Origin: Deltaproteobacteria bacterium
GTDB taxonomy: Bacteria; Myxococcota; XYA12-FULL-58-9; JAUUZB01
Reading direction: 5' to 3'
NCBI GenBank assembly: GCA_030590185.1
Contig: JAUUZB010000039.1
Span: forward strand, 1 to 11,418
DNA: 11,418 nt
Shown piece by piece: positions 5,921 to 11,418 of the stretch. The position numbers and the translations under genes are program-made. The notes beneath the pieces were generated by a model, which saw only the letters and a list, made by a program, of their open reading frames with translations, ran no database searches and was not told where the DNA came from. Position 1 is the stretch's first letter, and the number at the start of each line of letters is the position of its first letter.

Positions 5921-7930
5921 ATGATCGAGATAGTACGTACCTTCGCCTGCGCAGCGCTCGCGATTTCGATCGTGGGCTGCGGTCCGGCACAGGTCGTGTC
6001 AGGCAGCGGTGGCGACGGCGGTGTCGGTGGCTCTGGTGCAGCGGGCGGTAGCGGTGGCACGGGCGGTGTCGGTGGCACGGGCGGTGTCGGTGGCACGGGC
6101 GGTGTCGGTGGCACGGGCGGTGTCGGCGGCATGGGCGGCACGGGCGGCACCGACGACCCGAGCGCGCGCACCGTCGATCAATTCCTCGGCGCGGCGGCGG
6201 TGGTCGTGCCCTGGGGCACCGGCGTCATGGCTGCTGTCGGTGGCGTGTTGGTGCGCGCGGATGGCGCCGCCCAGGCGCGTCACTTGATCGGTCCCCTCAT
6301 CCAACAGATCGCGGCCGACGCCTCTTCGGGACGCGTCGCGGTCGCCCTCGGGGAGCACGGCGTGGTGCTTCTCGACGCCAGCGGCGCCGAGACGGTCGAG
6401 CTCACCCGTCTGAGCGTCGACAGCCAGGGGATCTGGCTCGACAGCGATCAACTGATCATCGCTAGCAGCACCGGCGCGCTCCAACGCTACACCATCACCG
6501 ATGGGAGTGCGCCAACCCTAACCTCGGAAGCGACCCTCTCCGCCGCGGCCAACGCCGTGACCATGGCCAGCGATTGGGTGTGGGTGGCCCAGACGGACGG
6601 CAACCTAGCAGCCCTCGAGCTCGACGCCGGAACTTTTACCGGCGTTTCCCATTCGGTTCTGATCACCGGGGAGCCGCAGGACATCTGGCTCGACGGCGCC
6701 AACGCGACCACCTGGGTGGCGATCGGCTTCAACGGGATCGCGCGGGTCGAGACCACGGATCCGACCGCCCTCGGCATCGCCATGGTGTCGACCTTCGCCG
6801 GCACGGCCACGGGGCTGACCCTCGCGAGTCATCTCTACTCAGCGAGCAGCGCCGAGGGGGTGCGGGTTTGGGATCCCGCGGACACCGCCGCGGTGGTGGC
6901 AACCGTGATCACCCACAAGGCTCGCGACGTGGCGCTCAACGGTAGCCTGCTCTGGGTGGCGGACGATAACGGCGGCGTGCTGACCGTGGACGTGACCGAT
7001 CCGACGGCCCCGGGTACGCCAGCCCACGTCGTCGATGCCGGCTCGGTGGCGGGGGTCGCGGTGCGAGGCGATGTTGGCTTTGCCGCCGCTGGCGTCGCGG
7101 GCCTCCTGGTGATTGATCTGAGCGCTCCGGAGAGCCCGGCCCAACTAGCCCTGCACGATCTCGGCGCCCTCGACGCGACCCTGGCCGGTGATCGCCTCGT
7201 GGAGCTGGCCGTGGCCGGCGACCACGTCATCGCCAGCCACAGCGATGGTTCCGACTACGGCTTGGTGATCATGGACCTCGTCGATCCGCTCGCCCTCGAT
7301 GCTGCGGACCTGAGCCGGGTGAGCCTGGCTGCGCAGGCCGACGCGGTGGCCGTGGCCGGTGATGTTGCTCTGGTGGTGGTGGACGGCGGCCTGGTCAGCA
7401 TCGACCTCACCAACCCGGCGAGCCCCGGGGCGCCGACCCTGATCTCCGTGGCTACGGGCCGCACCTGGGTGCACGTGGATGGCACCCTCGCCGCCGTTGG
7501 GGGCGACTCCCCCGCGGTGGTCCTGTTGGACGTGACCGATCCCGCCTCACCCACGGAGCTCGGTACCTGGGGGGCGAGCGATCGCGCCGACCACGTATTC
7601 GTGAGCGGCGATCACCTGCTGGTCACCGCCGCCCTCGGCGGCTTGAACCTCGTCGACATCACCAACCCGGCGCAACCTACCCTGATCGACGAGGTGGCCA
7701 TCAACGGGCTGGCCCGGCGCGCGGTGCTCGCCAACGGCGTCGCCTGGGTCGCCGAATCCGGCGGACTCACGGCGGTGCCCTGGAATGACACGGCCGGCAC
7801 CTGGGGCACGCCGGTGCGGGTCAACGACCAGGGTTTTTGCGAGGCGGTGATCGTCAGCGGAACCACCGCGCTGGTGGGCGCCGTGCAAGGGGGCCTCTGG
7901 GTCCTCGACTTGGCGGTGCCCGGTGTGTGA
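5921..7930 (+). CDS. Large LVIVD-repeat (beta-propeller) lipoprotein
   Basis: A 669-residue predicted surface lipoprotein. Residues 1-19 are a short signal peptide and IVGC at 17-20 is a lipobox with Cys20. Residues about 28-77 are almost pure Gly with Thr, Val, Ser and Ala, a flexible stalk. The rest is a run of about eight or more repeats of roughly 40-55 residues ending in strands such as LLVIDLSAPESP, LVSIDLTNPASP, VVLLDVTDPASP and LNLVDITNPAQP. These are LVIVD-type repeats, expected to form beta-propeller blades. Their ligand is unknown. An in-frame ATG at 5897 would add eight residues; 5921 is preferred because it gives a compact signal peptide, but neither start has a convincing ribosome site. 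The next gene starts 41 bases downstream, so co-transcription is likely. Confidence 0.85.
   Translation: MIEIVRTFACAALAISIVGCGPAQVVSGSGGDGGVGGSGAAGGSGGTGGVGGTGGVGGTGGVGGTGGVGGMGGTGGTDDPSARTVDQFLGAAAVVVPWGTGVMAAVGGVLVRADGAAQARHLIGPLIQQIAADASSGRVAVALGEHGVVLLDASGAETVELTRLSVDSQGIWLDSDQLIIASSTGALQRYTITDGSAPTLTSEATLSAAANAVTMASDWVWVAQTDGNLAALELDAGTFTGVSHSVLITGEPQDIWLDGANATTWVAIGFNGIARVETTDPTALGIAMVSTFAGTATGLTLASHLYSASSAEGVRVWDPADTAAVVATVITHKARDVALNGSLLWVADDNGGVLTVDVTDPTAPGTPAHVVDAGSVAGVAVRGDVGFAAAGVAGLLVIDLSAPESPAQLALHDLGALDATLAGDRLVELAVAGDHVIASHSDGSDYGLVIMDLVDPLALDAADLSRVSLAAQADAVAVAGDVALVVVDGGLVSIDLTNPASPGAPTLISVATGRTWVHVDGTLAAVGGDSPAVVLLDVTDPASPTELGTWGASDRADHVFVSGDHLLVTAALGGLNLVDITNPAQPTLIDEVAINGLARRAVLANGVAWVAESGGLTAVPWNDTAGTWGTPVRVNDQGFCEAVIVSGTTALVGAVQGGLWVLDLAVPGV
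6001..6150 (+). repeat. Tandem repeat encoding the Gly-rich linker
   Basis: The 18-base unit GGCACGGGCGGTGTCGGT occurs three times exactly (6056-6073, 6074-6091, 6092-6109) and a fourth time with a final C instead of T (6110-6127), each coding for GTGGVG. Degenerate glycine-coding sequence continues on both sides. Perfect in-frame units suggest recent expansion; copy changes would lengthen or shorten the stalk without breaking the frame. Confidence 0.85.
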
Positions 7931-7971
7931 AGCTAGTGGAACCCATAGGATTGCTGTTCGAGGAGACTAGG

Positions 7972-9087
7972 ATGACCATCGGCAAGCTCAACACCGCCAT
8001 CCCCTTTGATCGCACCAAGATTCTCGAGGATCTCAAGAAGGCCAGTGACGCGATCGTCCTGCCTGAGGAGCTGCCCACCGATACGGATATCTCCGAGGGC
8101 CGCACCGCGCGGGTCGGCGGCCGGGTCGTCTCCACCCCTAATCGCAACCCGGTGCTGCCGAGCGTCGAGGCTCGCAACCTGCGCCTGAACGCCGACCTCG
8201 CGGCGCGTCACGGTACGGTGAGCCAGGAGATCGCGCGGCTGATCGGCGCGGCGCGCAAGGACGTCCCGGCCCGGGACCTCGAGGACCACGAGTGCCGTCG
8301 CCTGAGCCAGCGCCGGCTGAGTCCGCGGGAGAGCCGACGCCTCTACCAGGATGTGGGCCAGACCGCCCTCGCTATGCGCCGGGAGTTCATGGCGGCGCGC
8401 AATTACCCGATGGCCCGGATCGCCCTGTCCATCGAGAGGCTGACCCGCCGCAGCAGCGCTCGCCCGAGCCTGCTCGACGCCCGTACCCTGCTCGACGTGA
8501 TTGAGCGTTTGCCCAGGGCCGAGGTACCCAAGGACAGCGCGGTCACCGAGAGTACCGCCCTGCTCGACGCTCCGGCGGACGCGATGATCACCGAGTTCTA
8601 TGTCCGCTTCGAGCACGACATGCTGCGAATGCGCGGTCCGGACTTTGAGCCCTCCGGGTTCCGGATCTTTTTTTGCACCCAACCCCCCACCGGCGACAAG
8701 GAGGCGGACCTGGCGGCGGTGACCAAGGTCGTGGACGTCGGCGTCAACGATGAGCGCCTGCTGCACGATCCCGAGCCGAACACCTACGACATCCACGTGG
8801 CTGAGGTGGACAGCGATCTGGATCCGACGGTTGCGTATTACGTTTGGGCGACGGCCTACAACGCCGACGAGGAGTCGGTAAACAGCGAAGATATCACCGC
8901 CACCCTCCCGGCGGCACAACGTGGCGACCTCGACAAGGACGGCGGCCTCGACCTCGGCGACGTCGACCTCATGCTCGGCATCCTGCTCGACGGAAAACTA
9001 CCCAGGGTCATCGCCGACCTGAACATGGACGGCGAGAACACCCAGGCCGACCTCGATTTGCTGGTCGACGCGATCAACGGCGGGTGA
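7972..9087 (+). CDS. FN3-like and dockerin type I domain protein, unknown function
   Basis: A 371-residue protein. The start is ATG 7972, with AGGAGA at 7961-7966; the frame is open further upstream but that part overlaps the LVIVD gene and has no ribosome site. Residues 1-200 are unrecognised, largely helical and Arg/Leu-rich (for example CRRLSQRRLSPRESRRLYQD). Residues about 203-312 resemble a fibronectin type III fold, ending YYVWATAYNADEESVNSED. Residues 317-371 form a dockerin type I module with two calcium loops: D319, D321, D323, D327, D330 in the first, and the loop in ADLNMDGENTQADLDLL in the second. Dockerins bind cohesins or act as calcium-stabilised modules, normally outside the cytoplasm. 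No signal peptide, Tat motif or lipobox is visible, which is at odds with the C-terminus. It follows the LVIVD lipoprotein by 41 bases. Confidence 0.8.
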   Translation: MTIGKLNTAIPFDRTKILEDLKKASDAIVLPEELPTDTDISEGRTARVGGRVVSTPNRNPVLPSVEARNLRLNADLAARHGTVSQEIARLIGAARKDVPARDLEDHECRRLSQRRLSPRESRRLYQDVGQTALAMRREFMAARNYPMARIALSIERLTRRSSARPSLLDARTLLDVIERLPRAEVPKDSAVTESTALLDAPADAMITEFYVRFEHDMLRMRGPDFEPSGFRIFFCTQPPTGDKEADLAAVTKVVDVGVNDERLLHDPEPNTYDIHVAEVDSDLDPTVAYYVWATAYNADEESVNSEDITATLPAAQRGDLDKDGGLDLGDVDLMLGILLDGKLPRVIADLNMDGENTQADLDLLVDAINGG

Positions 9088-9111
9088 GCCCCCGCTAAGG
9101 GGACGCGGCTC
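9086..9111. terminator. Possible stem-loop between convergent stops
   Basis: GAGCC (9086-9090) pairs with GGCTC (9107-9111), and an inner CCC/GGG pairing is possible. The structure overlaps both stop codons of the convergent genes. There is no T-run on either strand, so at best it is a weak bidirectional terminator. Confidence 0.25.
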
Positions 9112-9625
9112 AGCCGCCAGCGACGTACCACTTGTCGCCGTCTTTTTTCACCGGCGTCGTGTCTTTCCCAGAGCTCTTCCCGAAGCTCATCTTCACCGTC
9201 ACGCGGGCGCTGTTTTCGCCCTTCTTCTTCACCTTCTTGATTTCGAAGGCGGTGAGCTTGCTCTTGTCGAACTCTTTCTTGAAGCCCTTCTTGAACCCGG
9301 CCACCTTGGAGGGCAGCACGCAGGCCGTCATCGTCTCGAAGTCACGATCGATCCATGCCTGGTGGTAGGCGGTGATGATCGCGGTCGGGGAGCTGTGGAT
9401 GTCCTCCTTGGGCGCGGCCTCGTCCGCCGCCGCCTCGCCGTCTACCTTGGCCTCACCCTCATCCTTTGCCGCGGCTTCCGCGCCGGCGCCGCCCGCTCCC
9501 TCGTCCGCGCCACCCGGCGCATCGGCCTCTGCGGCCTCCGCCGGTGTGGCCTCTGGTTCTTCAGCGGTCTCGCTGCAACCGGCTAGGGCTATCAAGAGAA
9601 TCGCACTGATACAGGTCGTTCGCAT
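9110..9625 (-). CDS. Small lipoprotein with NTF2-like (DUF4878-type) domain
   Basis: A 171-residue lipoprotein. The N-terminus MRTTCISAILLIALAGC is a textbook lipoprotein signal with lipobox LAGC and Cys17. Residues about 18-78 are an acidic Ala/Glu/Gly/Asp linker that would act as a spacer from the membrane. Residues about 79-171 (SPTAIITAYHQAWIDRDFET, then a Lys-rich segment, ending DGDKWYVAGG) match the layout of small NTF2-like folds such as DUF4878, in which a first helix with Y-x-A-W-x-x-x-D is followed by strands ending in a K-W-Y motif. The ligand is unknown. The ATG at 9625 has GGGAGA just upstream and gives the signal peptide; a longer frame to 9772 would bury the signal internally. 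It lies downstream of the MopE-like gene on the same strand, 165 bases away, so it probably has its own promoter. Confidence 0.82.
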   Translation of the reverse strand: MRTTCISAILLIALAGCSETAEEPEATPAEAAEADAPGGADEGAGGAGAEAAAKDEGEAKVDGEAAADEAAPKEDIHSSPTAIITAYHQAWIDRDFETMTACVLPSKVAGFKKGFKKEFDKSKLTAFEIKKVKKKGENSARVTVKMSFGKSSGKDTTPVKKDGDKWYVAGG

Positions 9626-9790
9626 AGTTTCTCCCAGTTGTTGGACCGGTTCATAGCGGGTCCCCGAGCGGCGATCGAGCACAAACAGATCAGTCGAAAA
9701 GAACCGACAGGTGTCCAAGTTGAGGAGGGTTGGCAACGGGTGTCCCATAATGCCACAGGTGGCAGCGACCACGACACTAGTCCGAGGGCG
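9626..9790. other. Intergenic segment upstream of the small lipoprotein gene
   Basis: These 165 bases separate two reverse-strand genes. They include a relatively AT-rich patch at about 9675-9705, where a promoter for the lipoprotein gene might lie, but no -35/-10 pair at good spacing was convincing. A dyad at 9751-9764 is listed separately. Confidence 0.4.
9751..9764 (-). terminator. Short dyad: weak terminator or operator
   Basis: TGCCAC (9751-9756) and GTGGCA (9759-9764) are perfect inverted repeats two bases apart. Read on the reverse strand this lies 26 bases after the MopE-like stop and is followed by TTAT, too short a T-run for a firm terminator call. An operator for the small lipoprotein gene is the alternative. 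Confidence 0.3.
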
Positions 9791-11418
9791 TCAAATACAG
9801 TCCGCGGTGCCGTCCCCGGCGTCGTTGCAGACCTGCGCTGTCACGATGCAGTCGATCCTCCAGACCCAATTGCCGTTGAAGCAAAATTCGACGTTGTCGC
9901 CAGTGCAGCGGGAGTTGCCCTCTTGATAGGCCCCGCACGCGCCCACGGAGCCCTCGCACCAAGCGGAGCCGAATCCCTCATCGACGCAGACCTCACCGCC
10001 GAGGGCGCAGTCGACCGGCGTCGTCCATAGGAAGCCATCGCAGGTGTAGAGCGTGTCCCCGAGGCAGCGTTGCTCGGTGGCCTGCCCGACGTCGCAGTAG
10101 TCCTCGCAACCCTCGTCGATCTCACCGTCGCAGTCGTCATCAACGCCGTCGCCGCACACCTCCGGTAGCGGCGGGACGATGCCGTCGCGGCAGCCACAGT
10201 TGAGGCCCACCACGGCGGCGTTGTCGATGACCCCGTCGCAGTCGTTGTCGATGCCGTCGCAGATCTCGGTGTCGCTCGCGTCATGGATACCGCCGGGCAT
10301 GGTGCTGCAGCGGGTGTTGCCGGAGCCGTCACACTCCTCGGTGTAGCCGCCCTCACACTGGCCGATGCCACAGGCGGTGCCGACCTCGAAGTCGTCATCG
10401 ACGACGCCGTTGCAGTCGTTGTCCACGTCGTCGCAGATCTCGATGCCGCCGTTGGTAGGTGTACAGGCCCCCTCGCAGCCACCGTCGGGATCCTCGTCGG
10501 TGTCCTCGGTGTTCGCCGTGCAGGCGGTCACGACGCAGGCAGCGGTCCCGGGCCAGCAGGCAAACGCGATCACGTCGACGGGGCTCGGAATGAAGGCGGC
10601 GCAATCGGCTGTCGGGTCGATGATGTCGTCGATGACGCCGTTGCAATCGTTGTCGATCCCGTCGCAGGTCTCGACGCCGCTGTTGGTATCGCCGCAGTCG
10701 CTGCTGACGAAGCGCCGTCCGCCTGAGAAGAAGATCTCGACCAGGGAATCGTGAAAGAAGAGCGAGGGAAAGCCGCCGGAGTCCGGGTCGACGTAGGTGT
10801 CGAGGTCGATGCCAGTGGCGCGGGTACCGATCGCTTCCCACGTATAAGTGATCCCGGCGCCGAGGCTGACGCCGAGCTCGGAGTAGTCCGGCATGGCGAA
10901 GCTGGTGTCTCCGGGCGGCAGCAGCATGGTGAGGTGGGGCCCGGCGCCATCGGTTACGGGCACGACCGTGAGGTAGTGGGCGAAGGCGCCCGTCAAGGCT
11001 GACCACTCGAAGGTCGGCCAGCGCGCTGAGTGCGGTGTGATGGCGTCATCCTCGGGGGAGATCGCCCAGAACTGAATGGTGGAGGGTAGGTCGATGGTGA
11101 CCGCGCCACCCCCGGCCGGCGCCGGGGAAAAGACCATCGCCTGGTATCTATCGACCTGCGTGTTCTGGACCACCGCGGGCCGTCGTGAGGAGACGGACAG
11201 GCTGGCCTGCTCGCCGTTCGGCACTTCGGTGGTGAGCGGGCTGCGATCACTCTGCCACGGGTTCGCGCCGCTCAGGCCCCCCAGGCCAGTGATGACGCGC
11301 GCCCCCGCGACGGTGAATGCGAAGACGCCGGCGTCGGACCTGTCGGTGCCGCCATAGGCACCGCTGCTCCAGGTGAGGTCGATGGTGTCGGAAGTGACCG
11401 CCGTGTCGATGTCGATGA
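9791..11418 (-). CDS. Cys-rich MopE-like (putative metal-binding motif) extracellular protein, 3' part
   Basis: The frame is open to the right edge, so the true start is outside; 541 residues are visible. A GTG at 11224 could be mistaken for the start, but 64 further in-frame codons without a stop precede it (reading from IDIDTAVTSDTIDLTWSSG). The first half is beta-rich with an FN3-like segment (PTFEWSALTGAFAHYLTVVP to ITYTWEAIGTRA). Then come four copies of the CDGIDNDCNGVIDD type, the motif of MopE and many Myxococcota surface proteins (first Cys codons at 10664, 10433, 10259 and 10154). The fourth copy is divergent, with one extra residue between its cysteines and DDDC in place of DNDC. 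The C-terminus is two tandem six-Cys modules. The chain ends in DCI with no visible membrane anchor or sorting tail. Disulfide-rich and probably secreted or surface-exposed; copper binding is known for MopE but not shown here. Confidence 0.82.
   Translation of the reverse strand, partial: IDIDTAVTSDTIDLTWSSGAYGGTDRSDAGVFAFTVAGARVITGLGGLSGANPWQSDRSPLTTEVPNGEQASLSVSSRRPAVVQNTQVDRYQAMVFSPAPAGGGAVTIDLPSTIQFWAISPEDDAITPHSARWPTFEWSALTGAFAHYLTVVPVTDGAGPHLTMLLPPGDTSFAMPDYSELGVSLGAGITYTWEAIGTRATGIDLDTYVDPDSGGFPSLFFHDSLVEIFFSGGRRFVSSDCGDTNSGVETCDGIDNDCNGVIDDIIDPTADCAAFIPSPVDVIAFACWPGTAACVVTACTANTEDTDEDPDGGCEGACTPTNGGIEICDDVDNDCNGVVDDDFEVGTACGIGQCEGGYTEECDGSGNTRCSTMPGGIHDASDTEICDGIDNDCDGVIDNAAVVGLNCGCRDGIVPPLPEVCGDGVDDDCDGEIDEGCEDYCDVGQATEQRCLGDTLYTCDGFLWTTPVDCALGGEVCVDEGFGSAWCEGSVGACGAYQEGNSRCTGDNVEFCFNGNWVWRIDCIVTAQVCNDAGDGTADCI
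9797..10096 (-). repeat. Two tandem six-cysteine modules in the MopE-like protein
   Basis: Module A (9956-10096) and module B (9797-9937) each span 47 residues with the same spacing C-x9-C-x7-C-x10-C-x6-C-x9-C. They also share RC-x-GD, a Trp in the x10 segment, a D before the fourth Cys, a V before the fifth, and D-x-G-x-G-x-A before the last. Six residues separate the modules. Identical spacing with low overall identity points to an old duplication of a disulfide-bonded domain. Confidence 0.8.
10104..10666 (-). repeat. Four MopE-type CDGxDNDCDG motif copies
   Basis: Copies lie at about 10625-10666, 10392-10435, 10220-10261 and 10104-10156, in N- to C-terminal order. The first three have C-x6-C with DNDC; the last has C-x7-C with DDDC and a further Cys after DEG. 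The spacers between copies are Cys-containing and of unequal length. Confidence 0.8.

Noticed and set aside
5767..6171. Reverse-strand frame coding for a Pro-rich PPVPPTPP repeat protein
   Set aside because: It is the antisense shadow of the Gly-rich linker of the LVIVD lipoprotein, has no ribosome site and overlaps two supported genes.
7837..7971. Upstream start of the dockerin protein
   Set aside because: The segment overlaps the end of the LVIVD gene in another frame, codes for an Arg/Gly-rich stretch and has no ribosome site.
9626..9772. Longer start for the small lipoprotein at 9772
   Set aside because: It would place the lipoprotein signal 50 residues inside the protein; the ATG at 9625 has its own GGGAGA.
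11222..11224. GTG as start of the MopE-like protein
   Set aside because: The same frame stays open for 64 more codons to the window edge, with protein-like content, so the gene is truncated rather than starting here.
1..11418. tRNA, rRNA, insertion sequences, CRISPR arrays, phage genes
   Set aside because: No transposase, integrase, spaced direct repeats, or RNA-gene signatures were recognised anywhere in the window.

Overview
The window is GC-rich, uses several GTG starts, and carries Cys-rich MopE-like modules, an LVIVD-repeat lipoprotein with a glycine linker, a Tat-type lipoprotein signal and a dockerin module. This combination suggests a Gram-negative bacterium of the Myxococcota (deltaproteobacterial) type. 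That is an inference from protein style; no rRNA or other taxonomic marker is present.

Layout. The first 116 bases hold the C-terminal end of a forward gene, recognised as 23S rRNA methyltransferase RlmN by its AACGQL motif. It converges on a TerC-family membrane protein gene on the reverse strand (143-970). A 128-bp divergent region (971-1098) follows, with a plausible promoter and a 23-bp near-perfect dyad. From there six genes run forward: a TldD-type metalloprotease with a Tat/lipoprotein signal, its TldE/PmbA partner (4-bp overlap), a PAP2-family phosphatase, a predicted outer-membrane barrel protein (1-bp overlap with the phosphatase), a large LVIVD-repeat lipoprotein, and an FN3-like/dockerin protein. 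The last third is on the reverse strand: a small lipoprotein with an NTF2-like domain (9110-9625) and the C-terminal 541 residues of a Cys-rich MopE-like protein whose start lies beyond the right edge.

How the genes may work together. Most products in the forward run are predicted to be in the envelope, so it reads as a cell-envelope locus. The tight overlaps pair TldD with TldE and the phosphatase with the barrel protein. The most interesting points are: (i) an apparently exported, lipid-anchored TldD whose obligate-type partner TldE has no signal of its own; (ii) two tandem six-cysteine modules with identical spacing at the end of the MopE-like protein; (iii) the dyad over the predicted -35 box in front of tldD; (iv) a complete dockerin on a protein with no visible export signal. 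No mobile element, CRISPR array, tRNA or rRNA was seen. No stretch over 300 bases lacks a gene.
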